Positions 13,273-26,019 are shown, counted from the stretch's first letter. The stretch: DNA of 64,000 bases from Angiostrongylus vasorum (GCA_018806985.1 JADANN010000414.1:186001-250000); one strand, 5' to 3'. The notes: generated by a model from the sequence alone, not told the origin. A program made the numbers and translations.

Positions 13273-13346
13273 GGATCTCGACATTTTATACCTCGACCAG
13301 GATTCAACTGGATCTCGACATTTTATACCTCGACCAGGATTCAACT
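13273..13346. repeat. perfect 37-bp tandem duplication
   Basis: The unit beginning ggatctcgacattttatacc occurs twice without a mismatch. Confidence 0.95.
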
Positions 13347-13390
13347 ATCTTCAAAACGTGGTCTAGATGGATGTACGAGAGAATTTGTGG

Positions 13391-13436
<46 letters not shown>
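13391..13436. repeat. (TA)n microsatellite
   Basis: About 46 bases of uninterrupted TA. Confidence 0.95.
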
Positions 13437-13438
<2 letters not shown>

Positions 13439-13461
13439 ATGCTTACAATCCGTGTCTACAT

Positions 13462-13642
13462 GATATCTCATAACGGTTGGGTTGCGTGTGGATACCCTGC
13501 AATGCACATATGGTCTTTGGTTCGATCCCCCTGTGCTCACGAAACCTTCCACCCCGCCGGGATGGCAAACCGGTACCAAACTTGTTTAGAATGATAGCAA
13601 TACTGACTTGATGCATCGGTATGTCACCGCAAGTCATTATAT
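13462..13642 (+). repeat. SINE-A, 3'-truncated
   Basis: Starts with a diverged head (gttgcgtgtggataccctgc), a B box ggttcgatcccc, then ggtaccaaacttg and gatgcatcggtatg, ending after gcaagtcattatata. A (TA) run lies 25 bp upstream. Confidence 0.65.
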
Positions 13643-14942
13643 ATCGAGGGTGGAGAAAAGACGGATTGTGAAAATGAGACGTCAGTTTAAAAATGGTGGT
13701 GTTATAGTGATGCATACGTGCATGTGATTTGCGTCAAGTATCTGGCTGCATAAAAAGATTCATCTCAGATTGACGTCAATTTCGCACCCAAAAAAATGAG
13801 CAAAATCATTGATAACACTTCCACTAAAGGGGACTGAAGCAGAACGAAACCATCGCAAACAATTAACAATTTAAAGTTGAAAATGTACGCCGTCATGTAC
13901 AAAGGCAACTGAAATCCACAAAAAGCTCAAAGTTATGGATGGAATGAGCCGACAAAAAAAAAACGTAGGGTGCTGGATGAGTAGACAATTCAAGATTACC
14001 CAGAATTTCTGCAAATACAGTTATCGACGATAGTAGGGTTTCAGCACTCACTGCCATTTAGCAAGGTCATACTATGCGAACCCTGCCTCATATACTAACC
14101 AACGAGAATTCTCCGTAAGGGTCGAGTGCCAAGATTTACGATGGGGGTTTCGCATTCATATCTTGGCTAGGTGTTGTCAATGGTATACTTTTTTCTCGCT
14201 GAGCTCCGTGTCAATTGAGTTGTGATCGTTTGGTTGAAACCAATCTACATCAACATAAGCGACTCCACACCAAATTTGTCCGCTCTGCTACGACGTAGTG
14301 ATTCGGTTAGCAACGACCAATCATCGAATACTTTTGGTGGAGCAGGAATAAAAAGCCGGCTAAACCACATCAACCTTTAGTGAATGTGCTAAGCTTCAAC
14401 AGTGTACAAATTTTTGACAATGAACAGAATTCAAGTAATCTTCTTTAAAATGATTCCGTGGCCAAAAAATCATATAGGCCTAAAACAATGAAAATTGCAG
14501 CATGACTATCAGGTAAAAGAGTATTTTCTTCTGCAGTTTCTAACTCATCAGCGAATTCTCTGCACTATCTGACGACCAGATAAGCCATGGTTAAGATGAC
14601 TTTCATTAGGACGGTCAAGCTTACACTTCCCCAATACTGTTTTAGCTTGCATTTCAACCTAGTCATTAGAAAACTTCACTCTAAAAGCATTCCTTGGACA
14701 GAAATCGAGAAATACACTATGAAGGTGCCGACAACTACGCAGAAATAGCTAGATAAACAGTGCGTAATATTTGTACAGTCGTGATGAGAGGAAATGCGGG
14801 AGTTCAGACTCGAAGCGTTCAGATATACTGGCAAAATATTAGGCATTCAAAGAAAGAGTTTAATCATAACTTCTCAAAAGTCCACCTTCATCGGGAGGGA
14901 AATACAAGTTATTTTCAATTTGCTTTACTCTCGTAAAAAGGA
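13643..14942. other. unassigned
   Basis: Nothing recognised on either strand. Confidence 0.4.
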
Positions 14943-15215
14943 AGGCCGCGTGTAGCGCAGTGGTCCGAAGCGCCTTGCAACACACAAAGATCGATCCCCG
15001 CACCGCTGGCTCACCAAGCCTTCCATTCCTCCGGGGTCAGCAAATTGGTACCAGACTTGTCTGGAAGGATAACAGCACTGGCTCGACACATCGGTAGGCC
15101 ACTGCGAGTCATTGTAAAGGACAGATATGCATTCAATCACCTCCAGCGATGCTTAATGAAGTCGAATTCACAGCGCATCTTTCACGGATTGATCAATGCC
15201 GAGAGCTTTATTTAA
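14943..15215 (+). repeat. SINE-A, full length
   Basis: gccgcgtgtagcgcagtggt head (A box TAGCGCAGTGG), B-box-like agatcgatcccc, ggtaccagacttgtctgg, cgacacatcggtaggcc, end gccgagagctttat. Confidence 0.8.
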
Positions 15216-15289
15216 CCTTATACTCGTAAAAAGATCAAAACACTTCCTGTTTTCTAAAGATTGGCAGACTTTTAAAGTTGATAACCATA

Positions 15290-15620
15290 AAACATGAACA
15301 AAACTTGGAATCTCAGATGGACTTCGAACGCGCGATTACCCTTACCGGGGCTCATGTGCTATCCAACACTCCAATCGAAGTCATTGTTTGGTCTTTCGCT
15401 CAGCTTCAGCTTAAGTGGGTTCAATGCCGATTTGTGTTCCCTAGATCATTTCCGTTGACGAATGCATGCTGATAGCACCGATAGAGTGAAAATACGGCTA
15501 AGAGGAAGGCAAACCAAAGCTTTGAGCCTTGCCCAAAAATCGGTATCCTTATGGATACGTTTCACATTCTACCGTCCTGAAAAAAAAATGAGCAGCAAGC
15601 AAAAGTTAAAACGTAGTGAT
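15290..15620. repeat. SINE-B pieces, head to head
   Basis: 15,290-15,395 is a minus-strand head (cgcgattacccttaccgggg, with gttcgaagtcc as B-box region on the complement). 15,400-15,620 is a plus copy with cagcttaagtgggttcaatg and a tail ending gcaagcaaaagtt. Confidence 0.6.
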
Positions 15621-16054
15621 AATTGGATGGTAACTACTTTCAGCGATAAGTACGCCAGCTGTGGTATCGCGCAACATAAATGAATTCACTGTTGAGTGGT
15701 GACCAACCCACTTACAACGACACGGACACTATAGTACCCACTTAATGGCGCGAGTGGTCGATACGAGCAATATAGCAATCGCTTCGTTCCTGGTAGTTTA
15801 TTTTGGCATGCAGAGTTATTTAATCATATTTTTTTGTAATTATTCGATAGCTTATGGAATGAGAGCAGTGTAGAAGAGGTCAGACCAGAATGGTCATTCT
15901 ATTCACCCGATGATTTACAAAACACTTCCTTTCGGGAAAGTTTTTTGATTAGTAATTTGATTAGCAATTAACTGTTATTTCGTTTTAATTTCCATACGAT
16001 TCCTAATATTTCTAAAGATTTCTGAAAACGAAAAAAATTTGTGGAAGGTGCGCG

Positions 16055-16232
16055 GTCTGATCTTGTCTGGGAGAATAGCAGCACCAGCTCGATGCATCGG
16101 TAGGCCACCGCGAGTCATTGTAAAGTCCAGACATGCATTCATTCACCTCCAACGATACTTAATGAAGTCGAATGTATAGTGCATGCCTCAGGGATTGATC
16201 AACGCCGAGAGCTTTATCCTTTATTTTGTCCG
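16055..16232 (+). repeat. SINE-A, 5'-truncated
   Basis: Begins in the body at cttgtctgggagaatagcag and runs to the family end gccgagagctttatcctt. It abuts a SINE-B piece. Confidence 0.75.
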
Positions 16233-16234
16233 CT

Positions 16235-16388
16235 GCCATCAGAAATCATCTGTCAGCGGGATTGATCTGGGGAGCACAAATGGCCCGAGGTCCAAGTTTT
16301 GCGAATATCTCAGCATCGTTGTGGTTGTAAATTACATCATACGCTGCCGTGAAAAATTATAGTAGACAGAAAATAAAAGGTTAACTTT
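16235..16388 (+). repeat. SINE-B, internally deleted
   Basis: cgggattgatctggggagc joined directly to ccaagttttgcgaatatctc and a full tail ending ataaaaggttaac. Confidence 0.65.
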
Positions 16389-19034
16389 TCGAATGCTGAT
16401 CGCATGGTGTTTATATGATGGTCCATTGTAACATTAGCTAAACAGTGCAGTAGATATCAGTCATATCTAGACAACGATAGGACAAAGTCTATTCTACAAC
16501 CTTGTCTTGTTCACAACCGCCCAAGTCTCCTCTGTCTAGCGGGAATTTACTGTTTATTGTAAAAAAGAAAAAAAAACCAGCAACACCGTAAAGGTTGGAG
16601 ATTGGGCGCCATAGCGAATGGGATAGAAATAATGAAATGGACGATTTTTGGTGTTGACATTGCACTAGTGAAGGAACGGTGGGTGAGGAATCTTGGAAAC
16701 ACAAAGCAGAAAGAAATTCGATGACGATTAGAAATTCGCGAAAAATTCTGCGGAAGGAAGACAGAACCGGTTCGCTCGTTTTCTTTTTTATTGTATTAGT
16801 TACCAGTTTCATGATGCTGTGAGACAAAAATTTATAACTGAATGAGCAAGGAAGAAACAGAAGGTGGAAGTCGAAGAGTCATAAAGGACTAAACGATGAA
16901 CGACACGCATTTCTCTTTGGTGTGGAATGCGAGATATTTAAATGTCATGTTCAAACAAATAAAGTGATTGTTGTAAATAAGAACAAGATCAATATCTATC
17001 TAATTGCTGTAAAATTGTTCGGTTCCCTTAAGACAAATGAAGGAGTCACTGGACTAGTCCAAAGCAGTTTCCGACCTCATCATGCACAGTCAATGCCCTT
17101 GTCACTCAAAGCAAGTTTTTTTTTATTTGCAAATAAGACAATTAGCTGTTGTTGTCAAAAACCAGCCCTAGACTCTAAGTGTTAATTATGTGCAGAATAC
17201 AAAAAACGGCAGAAGGAATCAGATAAGAGCAGTGAGGGAGGAGGGAAGACAAAACGTGAATCCGAAGATTTTAGGAGATCCACAGATGGCCATCCACCCA
17301 CTTCTTCTGTCGAGTGTCCATTGTTGACAACAGCTAATGCTGCCCATGCTTGCATCTGACAACGTAGAAAGCACTAAACCAGTTGGACACAGGACGAGAG
17401 ATATATTGTTATTTACGTCAAAAGTTTCAGTATTTCTTCCTATTTCAATGAACCTCTCTCAGAAAATCTATAATGACTCTGCAACCTACGAAAAGAATTC
17501 TTGGAGAATCTGGAATAAAAAGTCGTTCACAAGTTTAAAGAAGTAGTAATACGGTGAATAAATGGGATGAAGCACAGTTTTCTGTCGAAACCCATTCAGC
17601 CTATGCCTCACTATTTGTAGCACGCGAAGCGCAATATTTTAATTCAACTGTTCATAGTAGTTCAAGATGTGACACATAACTGTCAACATCCAATAAGCGT
17701 TGACCCATTTGTGTTGTGACTTCTTAACGCTATCACTGAGCTGTGTGTCACGAACTGTCGTAACACATCCATTTTCATGACAAACGATAACTCCATAGAA
17801 ATGATTTCCCGTAGAAAATGAAAGAAAGCTCATAGCCCTCAGTGGATATTCCCCTGGTTCAAAAAATGTCATTCGCAAAACCAAAGCCTCAGTTCGTGCA
17901 AAAATTTTTCACAAAACACAAGTCCGGCAGTTCTGTAACTTTGTTGATTTTTTCTGTCACAACACCTTAGTAATTTACGAACTAAAATACGTTACGTTGA
18001 ATGAAATCAGAGGAGCGAAGACTTGAAATCGTGGAAAAATCATTCCTAAGACGTCCGAGCGACTTTTTTTCGCGTCTCGTAGATGCTTCGTAATTCTTCT
18101 GTCCTCGGCGAATGCGACAAGTGTTCCCAGGAGCGATTAAACGCCTCGCAGGTCGTTAGCGGTACGAGGGAATGTGAGTGTGACGATCATTCATGGCCAT
18201 TTCTTGGGCGAACATTCCCAAAAATCCGTTTCTTCGTGGTTGAATGACAAGATTTCAGTGCTTGTACATAGATTTAACTACCAAGAAATAACATTGTAAA
18301 CCACAACTAAGAGTTTTCGAAAGAGGCCAGCTTGATTACTACTGGATTATCACTCTTCATAGCACCGTTAACACTTTCATGACGGTGTGACCTCTATAGG
18401 ACAATGCGAAAATAAAGGCTGCTGTCATCTTTGAATCAACATATCTCTTATAGTGAATTTCACTAGTTGCAGTAAGAACTATCAGAATCTAAACATCTTT
18501 GCTACATGATGAAAGTCTCTTGCTTCAAAATAATGGAGTACCGATTTTCTGGCGTCCGTGACATATGTTTGGCCCAGTTTTTGCATCAAGGGCTATATCT
18601 CGAACACGGAAGCGAAAGGAACATGGAATGAACAAGTAAGATCTTGTACAATGGACACGGTGTTGTCCTGCAATGTATCGTTTACGTCTAGAGCCACGGC
18701 TTTTCAGATGGAAGTTTTAAAATTTAAATCTTGTTGTCAACTTTCCAGAAGTCTTACGTATAAGCATGCTTAAAGTTGAAAGAAAACTGTATCCAAGTTA
18801 CACCTGCAATCAATCTGGTAGATCAAGTTTCTTCTAAAGATTTACAAAGTTCTGAACCTCTGAAATACTTTAGTTACCCAGAAACTGGCGCCAGTTATCG
18901 AAAAATCAGTTCCTTAGCGAAAGTATTAACACAGTCAAACGGAGGAACTGATCTTTTTTCCGCTTTGTGAATAACCAATAGAGGTGAATAGAATAGAAAT
19001 ATCATTACTAATTTCCTGGACAAACACTCTAACT
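16389..19034. other. mostly unassigned
   Basis: A GC-richer patch at 18,045-18,190 holds a 45-codon minus-strand frame (LTTCEAFNRSWEHLSHSP, ending in a stop) but no good splice site. The rest shows nothing. Confidence 0.35.
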
Positions 19035-19107
19035 TTATTCTACTGGAAGGACCATGCAAACATCGAACTGCTGGAGATTTCCAGAATTTGCTGTGTCGTC
19101 ATCATTT
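19035..19107 (-). CDS. possible last exon of the minus-strand gene
   Basis: After acceptor tttgaatattctag|AAATGA (phase 2 entry) the frame reads NDDDTANSGNLQQFDVCMV and ends in TAA within AATAAA. The phase agrees with exon 14 (AG plus A gives Arg). It is 6 kb away and short, so the link is tentative. Intermediate exons could be hidden by repeats. Confidence 0.3.
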
Positions 19108-20049
19108 CTAGAATATTCAAAACGAGAAGGAGGGAAATTTGAAATAAGCACCGAGATGGAAATGGTGTGCAAAAGAGCTGTCATATTCAATTCCGAAAAA
19201 AGCCTGTATGAATAGCAGAGCACCTGTCACGTCGATGTAGGCCATGAAACGCAGTGGAGTGGAAACTGCATCCATTTCTAATTCGACTGCTGGCGAACCA
19301 ACGGCATTACTCTCGACCTCAGGAAGTTATTCCTAACAAACACCCGTAAATTCTGGCTATAGCGTAGCCATTTTTGACACTTTAGGTGAAAATTATTGTT
19401 TTTACTTCAGGTAGGATTCAATACGCTTCAACTGCTGATGTAAAACATTAGGAGTAATAACAAGTTCCAACAGATCACCAACGAGTGTATGGTTCCTGAG
19501 CGGAATATGTACTTATGGTAGTTTTTGTTAGAAATGAGATGTCGTCTACGCTAGAGAAGAAAGCCGTAGCCAAAATTATCCTTTAAAAAAAGAAATCAAA
19601 TGTGACTGCTAGTGAAATCTGGAAGGAAGCTTTGCTATCCTTTTGCTTTGTTTTGTTACACTCCATCTTGAGATTTGTATGCCTTCAACTTCCTAAAAGC
19701 TAAAACTTCAAGCGTTGGAAAAGCATGTGAGGAGCATATAATTCATTAGAAAATCACTAGTGGAGATACAGAAAGAAACACAGAAAATCTGGAAAAATCG
19801 CAAACTCACTTACTTAGAAAGCCACCCACTTGAAAAAAAAACTATTACGACTATTCAAAAAAAATTAAGAGAAGTAATTTTTATGAATTCCAAAATTAGA
19901 GGAAAGAAAAAAGTTGAGAAAAAGGAGGGGAGTGGCCATAAAAGAGCAAAAGGGAAAGAATAACTATGCATCGACCTTCTTCGTTTATCAAAAAACTACT
20001 TTTTAACAGTTCTCGGAAAACGAAGAGAAGTAGTTAAAGATTTATATCA

Positions 20050-20290
20050 GATATAAGAGAGAGTGGTCAATTAGATAGGCCAATCACATAATGAGAAGAA
20101 CAGACGACAGATGGAAGAAAAGGACTGTAGAGCGGACTCCACGAGAAGGCAGAGGTCCCCTGTCACCAACACGTTGGACGGACGTGTTTGTAAACAAAGT
20201 TAATCGGCTGAACCCACAGCTGCAGTTATTTTGCAAATCACGTTATGAGACTCGTTACCAAGCTCGAATAAAACCATCGCTGTAGACGAC
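20050..20290 (+). mobile_element. RTE-type LINE, C-terminal coding end
   Basis: Plus-strand frame NHIMRRTDDRWKKRTVE, RTPREGRGPLSPTRWTDVFV fits the conserved tail of RTE reverse transcriptases (GHVMRRxDDRWT, W.PR..KR.xGRPPTRWSDFF). One stop precedes it; the ORF runs to TAG at about 20,285. It is followed by a plus-strand SINE-B piece. Confidence 0.6.
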
Positions 20291-20374
20291 GACTGCAAGG
20301 AAAAGAAACGAATGGCAAATGTGCTGGAGTCCGCACAACTCGTGAAGACAGACCATCCAAGTTTCTAAATATAA

Positions 20375-20517
20375 GAAAGGGTAGCAGCGTTTTCGATCCC
20401 TGCCGCAGACACCTGCGGATCGGAGTTTTGCAAATATCTTAGCACCACTACGGTTGAACTTCACATAATACCCCTGCCGTGAAAAACTGAAGTGGGCAGT
20501 AAATAAAAAGTTAACGT
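20375..20517 (+). repeat. SINE-B 3' part
   Basis: ggtagcagcgttttcgatcc, cgcagacacctgcggatcg, gttttgcaaatatcttagca, tail aaataaaaagttaacg. Confidence 0.75.
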
Positions 20518-20986
20518 TGTAAAATGCTCTGTATATAAAAATTCTAGGATTGTCACGGATTTCTGGTGACAATAAGAATTTTCCCGGAACATAAGTATCG
20601 GAATTCTCATGAGATGTTTCAACAACAAAAGTAATGTGTAGATTTCCTGAAAGTTTCAATGTTGAAAACAATGTTCATAATAGTTCACTGCAAAAAATCA
20701 AGGAAGTCAAAATGAATTTCTCAAACATTCTTATTTACCAAAACAATGATATTGATACACCCAAGAACACCCTGCATTCTTGTGAAAAATAACAGCACAA
20801 CATGACGAGGTCGTCCAAATGCGTGGGCGACAAGTTGGGAAGGATGCAGTGACAGAACTTCGTTCTGTTCTCTATTCCGATTCACATATACATTGCTTGC
20901 CAGGATGGATATTCATTCCAAAAATAAATGTATTAGATGCCGAAATCTACTGTTCATCCTTTTAAGTTCGTAACCTTTAACAACAA

Positions 20987-21195
20987 GGCGCGTGTAGCGC
21001 AGTATATTAGAGATGCCCTTCAAGTATACACATGGTCAGTTGTTCAATCGTACCGACCAGACTAAACCTTCCACCTCTTCGCGGTTGGCAAATTGCTACC
21101 CGGCTTGTCAGAGGAGATAAAAACACTTTATGCATCAGTAGGCCTTGTATATAGCACACATGTATCTAATCCTTTCAACGATACTAAAAATGAGG
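20987..21195 (+). repeat. SINE-A, 3'-eroded
   Basis: ggcgcgtgtagcgcagtata head, B-box-like ttgttcaatcgt, body with ggcaaattgctacccgg and gcatcagtaggcc. The 3' end is diverged. Confidence 0.65.
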
Positions 21196-21649
21196 CTGAA
21201 AGCACATTCATCATGGGTAAATCAAAAAAATATATCACGCTTTAATAGCTACTGTGCAGTGTCATCACTGCTAGTAGTGTAAACCTGAACCGCTAACCAA
21301 TGCCGTTAAAATCGTACTATGCCTACGTTCTCGAGGGAAAAACGCATAAGGCGTTTAATTCGATTGATTCATGAATTTGACATCGCTTTTAAAACCTTTA
21401 CAACATTCAGTTATGGCAAAATGGACGCCGTAGTGCTTCCTGCGAAGTTATAGAGATCAGTCGGAAAAAAGATGGGATTTTTTCCGGATAATTTACAAGC
21501 AAGGAAATTCTCAAACAAGACATTAGCACGATTTTCACAGCGGATTCACGTGAAGAAATCAAGAAAAAAGTGAAGTGAAAAGTCGCATTGATGCCGAAAG
21601 TCGTCAATTCGTGACGACGCCGTCAACGGCTATTAGCGAAGGTGACTGA

Positions 21650-21850
21650 ATGGAGCCAAAGCAGCGAGGTCGTCGAGAAGTGCTCGTCGACGTCGTCATG
21701 AAGAAGAACAAACATCTGACACACAAAAGCACACACTCGCAGATGACATCTCTTCGTCGTCACATCGGTTTCAAAACAACACTGAAGAGATTGGTGAAAA
21801 GAGGGCTCGTTAGGGGATCGCCTAGTGGAATGATGAAGATGAAAAACTAA
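21650..21850 (+). CDS. small basic ORF, possibly linker-histone-like relic
   Basis: 66 codons rich in Lys/Arg, from ATG to TAA. The last 30 residues, TTLKRLVKRGLVRGSPSG and MMKMKN, resemble the end of a histone H1 globular (winged-helix) domain, where a leucine-rich helix is followed by KG-LVQ-GSGASG. This is pattern resemblance only. The upstream 240 bases have protein-like pieces in other frames (SASCEVIEISRKKDGIF), so a frameshifted pseudogene or a spliced gene is possible. Confidence 0.25.
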   Translation: MEPKQRGRREVLVDVVMKKNKHLTHKSTHSQMTSLRRHIGFKTTLKRLVKRGLVRGSPSGMMKMKN

Positions 21851-21909
21851 CGTTTATTTGGTAAAATCTAGGCTTGTGCAACACATGCCACAATCTGCGC
21901 CAAGGATAA

Positions 21910-22047
21910 GAAGGATAGAGCTCTCGACCTTGACCAATTCTTGAGAGAGGCGCCATGCACTCGACTTCATTAAGCGTCGTTAGAAGTGACCGAATACATC
22001 TCTGACCTATATAATGACTCGCGGTGGCCTACCGAAGTATCGAAACA
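21910..22047 (-). repeat. SINE-A 3' half, interrupted by a PLE
   Basis: Complement gives the family 3' half (ggtaggccaccgcgagtcat, gaagtcgagtgcatggcgc, gagagctctatcc). The 5' half is cut where the 22 kb PLE begins. Confidence 0.7.
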
Positions 22048-23200
22048 GTAATTCCCGCGACCGACTTTCTATTAACCTCGGCGTTAATAAAATAAATCTT
22101 GACATTCTCGTTGAGCAAACACGAGGTGTTACTTTATACTTTATTCCGTTGATGCCCAAGTGTCGGCACTACCGCCTTCTTCGGAGCCTGAAAGGGTACG
22201 TTGACAGGCAATTTGTTACGCGAAACGCTTCAATAACACATAGAAAGGTGAAAATCAATATGGCAATCACATGATCAACAGCTTCTCGAAAAATCTACGG
22301 TTTTTACGTGTCTTTCACTGAGAAAGAACCGCTGCTTAGTGTGGCATATGGTAGAAGACTGCGCCTCCCCACATCAAAAGTCGATGCGAAGGTACGGAGC
22401 CAGATCACGTGTGATTTCCGGGCACTCCTCCCTACTGTTCATTCTAGGGTTCCTGGTATTTATCCAAAACCCTATAGAAGTTTGCGCGTTAGTGTTTTGG
22501 CATCCTGTGCGAGGATAGCGACTTTAATATCAAAATCGTCTCCGCTATCTTTTTTGTATCCTATGCGTGCCTAGTGGCGTGCCTTGTTTTGCTCTTCGTT
22601 TGCCATCTAGGTGTTCTTTTATGCGGATACTTAAAGGTCTTCCCGTTTCGCCAATATATTCGTCTCCGCAACTACTACAAGAGATCAGGTATATCGTACC
22701 TCAACTCAAGCAATCGCCACCCCCGCCATAAGGGCAAATTAAGCCGTTCTTTGTACCACATAGACAATCATATAGGCGGTTATGAACTAACTCACGACGA
22801 GGAGTATACGGCGGGATCTCAATTATCGTTACCGATTCTTCTAGGCTTGCCCTTCCTAAGCATCGTTTTATAGCTACACTTATTTCATCGCTAATAAAGG
22901 GCAACATAAATATGATTTTCTTTTGGCTAACTGTTCCGTTTTGGAGGGTCGCTCTCTTTCGAAACTTATCTCATGGAGTTACTTTTCCGTGGCCATTCGA
23001 GATAGCTATTTGCCGAATCAAGTCGTGCGAATCCTCCTTTAGTTCTTTATTTCTGCACGCAGAGATGGAAGTTTGAAACATGTTTTTCACCGCAATAAAG
23101 AATAAAGTAACACCTCGTATTTGTTCAACAAGAATATCGACAATTATTTGATCAATGCCGAGGTCAATAGAAAGTCGGTCGTGGGAGTTACTACAAGGTG
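22048..23200 (-). mobile_element. Penelope-like element remnant flanked by inverted terminal pieces
   Basis: The left 120 bases (minus) and right 100 bases (plus) are the same PLE 3' terminus in inverted orientation: gactttctattaacctcgg at 22,064 and its complement near 23,165. Between them the minus strand encodes the PLE linker (LPFISDEISVAIKRCLGRAS), the CPYGGGGDC zinc-like loop and a GIY-YIG block with YIGETGRPLSIRIKEHL, interrupted by a TGA before GTIYLISC. The RT is missing. It interrupts a minus-strand SINE-A copy at about 22,047. Confidence 0.8.
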
Positions 23201-23394
23201 ACTACCGCGCGCCTTCTCTCACTGAAATGGTCTCCAAGTGACTTAACCCTCCCACAACAGACTGCCTTTCTTGCTACATTGTTTTTTGCGGAAAAATTCA
23301 CTCTACTTGACCTTTTACCACTACTCTTTTTATTGCACAGTTTCATGGTTCAACTTCACAAATAATGAGAGGCACATAATATTTTCTATATCTT

Positions 23395-23625
23395 TACTTT
23401 TTATTTGCTGCCTTCTACAATTTTTCATAGCAGGATATTACGCAAAATACAACCACAGCAATGCGCAGATGTTTGCAAAACTCCTGACCGCAGGTGTCTG
23501 CGGTGGGGAACGAACGCGCTATTACCCCTTTGGGGGGGGCTAACGCGTATACCACCACACCATGTGGGTCCCTCGTTTCGCCTGTCTCTCACCTAGTTCT
23601 ATTGATCAGTGCCAGATTATGGCTA
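23395..23625 (-). repeat. SINE-B
   Basis: Complement: accaatagaactaggtgagag-type body, gtggtggtatacgcgttagc, ggtaatagcgcgttcgttcc, cagacacctgcggtcagga and the tail to gcaaataaa. Confidence 0.75.
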
Positions 23626-23816
23626 GCTGTAAAATCCGTGATTACAAACCAGTCAGATGAAGAGCAACCACATTTTTTCCTGAAGCATTTGGCTGATTTC
23701 GTCACCACAAAGGAGGTACATTTCGAGCACTCACACAATTGACTTCTACCTATTGCAATATTTGCATACCTTTGAGAAATTCCTCAGATATTTAGAATTG
23801 CAATTACATTCGTTTG

Positions 23817-24185
23817 AGTGCGGGTAACGTAGTAGTAGTGATGCCATTAGCATAAACCTCCGTTTCGATGTGGGCCCAGGGGGAATCCACTCAGCTACCT
23901 CTCATGGGTTCGGCAACTACAGACCTTTCCGGGAAGGCCCCTCCGATGCACAAAAGCAGGCGATTACTTGTGGTGAAGACCTGGGAAGGGGAAGCCTTTA
24001 TCACGGCTATTCAGGGACTCCAAGATAGATTCGCAAGACCAGCACTCAACGACATTCACGAAGAATACATCATCAAGTTGCAGCTGAGCTCATCCGCAAA
24101 TACGAGGACCTTTGTGGATGATAGGGGCGATAAAACGGATCGAGTTGAATGAAACAATTTTGGGACCCCGCACATCACGTTATGT
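23817..24185 (+). repeat. SINE-C, near full length
   Basis: tgcgggtaacgtagtagtag head, then agaccagcactcaacgacat, tcacgaagaatacatcatca, aggacctttgtggatgatag and the end gggaccccgcacatcac. Confidence 0.65.
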
Positions 24186-24354
24186 CTGGGTCGTACAGTA
24201 TAAAACAAGTTGAGATTATACTTGTGGAGAAGCTCTTGAATACTCCGTGCAAATACGATCGAATTTTTTTTCAGATTTCGCTAGTTTTTCAAACAGCAAG
24301 TAAAATGCCTCAGTGTTCAAAGTATAACTATGTAAACCAGAATACTTATATCAT

Positions 24355-24560
24355 GTCAACCTTTCATTTGCTGCTTAATATAATTTTTCACGGCAGGGTA
24401 TGACGTGAAATACAACCACAGCGATGCTGAGATATTCACAAAACTTGGACCCGAGTCAGATCGAACGACGATTACCCTTTCCGGGGACTCGCGTATTACA
24501 CACTGCACCACTGAGGCCATTGCTTTGCGTTTTCTCTCAACTCCTTTTCTATCCGTTCTT
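24355..24560 (-). repeat. SINE-B with clear Pol III boxes
   Basis: Complement has cagtggtgcagtgtgtaata (A-box-like) and tcgttcgatctgactcgg (B-box-like), then the family tail to gcagcaaatg. Confidence 0.7.
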
Positions 24561-25160
24561 TCTATGCTAGCACCTTTAGCCCAGCGACTATCGAAGAAAG
24601 ATGGTAGAATTAAATCGTCAATTAAGTATTTATCATTGTAGAAAATTAAGAGAATGATGATTAAACTTGTTTTGAGAACCACAACATTGCAGGGAAGTCA
24701 CCTTCATAGAATCAACACTATACAGCTTTGAATATCATCCGATTACAGCCCTTTTACTTGGTCACCGTAGTGCGTACAGCGGAAACGATGTCGCAAAGTT
24801 CAACTTTTATGCCCGGATCGAAAACATTCTTGGTAAATCAGTTTAAAGAACTCCCTGAGATCCTGGAAAAGAACTGAAGCGCTCTGCAATCCGAGAGGAA
24901 TCAAATACACCGGAAAACAAAGAGAATTCTGGACAAGATCCATTAATGGTGATGTCTACATCATGATTAATCGATATTTTGAACAATAGTTACAGTCCAT
25001 CAAAAACTCCAAAATAACCACGAGCGATCGCTCTTTAGGATCTGCACGGGCTGACACATAAAATCAGAATAACTGCTCGTCATATTTACACCAATTTGAA
25101 TCAACGGAAGTGGAAAAGAGAAAAGTATAAGCAGAATGGAAGCACACCCGTTTTTTCCAC

Positions 25161-25270
25161 CTGTCCAGCTCATTGTTGCTGTGATAAGTTTGGTCCGATC
25201 TCTGCACAGCAGCCCATCGATCAATAGGCACCGTCGGAATCGATAATCGATTGTGCGGTTTGATAAGAGG
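25161..25270 (-). CDS. exon 14 of the minus-strand gene
   Basis: 110 bases from the very strong acceptor cagtttttgcag|CCTCTT to donor GGACAG|gtggaa. Phase 0 in, phase 2 out. It encodes PLIKPHNRLSIPTVPIDRWA and AVQRSDQTYHSNNELD. It follows exon 13 in phase. Downstream the locus is filled with SINE and PLE remnants for several kb. Confidence 0.55.
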
Positions 25271-26019
25271 CTGCAAAAACTGACAAATGAATACAAATCA
25301 TCAACAACCAGCATGTGGATGTTTCATGATTGATCTTTTAATCTCTTTACACAAGTTAACAGGACCTAAAAAATGATGGGACTTTCCTGTGATAAAAAAT
25401 AGTTGGAAGGAAATAGCACTATTCAGTACTATGAGGGATAACAAATTAAACTGCAAGAAGGAGACAATCAAAAGGCGGGAAGAATGTTCTCTGATAGAGA
25501 CCGTATGCTGCCTATCTGTCCAATTTGAGGACCGCACGTACATCGGTGGAAGTGGCCGACGTTAAGTGGATGCTGTCATTGTTTGAAGACCAAAAGAAAC
25601 AGAGTCCATGAAATATTTGTGAGATTCAAAAATCACTAAGAGAGATTTGCGAGGACCATGATAAGATTAGCTAGTGCGGGAGCCTCAGATCCAGGTCTCA
25701 AGAAACAAAAAGGTGTGTTTAACACTTCAGTTAGTAGGGAACGTACCGCCAATCGATTCAAGGGCCATAAATTGGTGGAAATATGAAGCCGAAAAAAACC
25801 ATACATTTAATTTTAGAAGTAATTTTAGAGGCATGATAAGCCTAATCGACACTGCGAAATACGAAATCTGGAACTTTCTCTATGCAGTCCACGAAGAAGA
25901 AATATGCGTTTTAGACGTCTAGAAGACCCGTCTTCACATGTGGTGAGGGTTCTGGAACATTTTCCATCTATTTCGTTACCTTACCAATGTCGTCATCGAA
26001 GTCACATGTGGGTTCGCCA

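Noticed and set aside
16489..16827. 112-codon minus ORF
   Set aside because: Contains a run of Phe from a poly-A/T tract and no family resemblance or splice context.
20255..20671. 138-codon minus ORF
   Set aside because: Antisense to a SINE-B copy and the LINE tail; composition follows the repeats.
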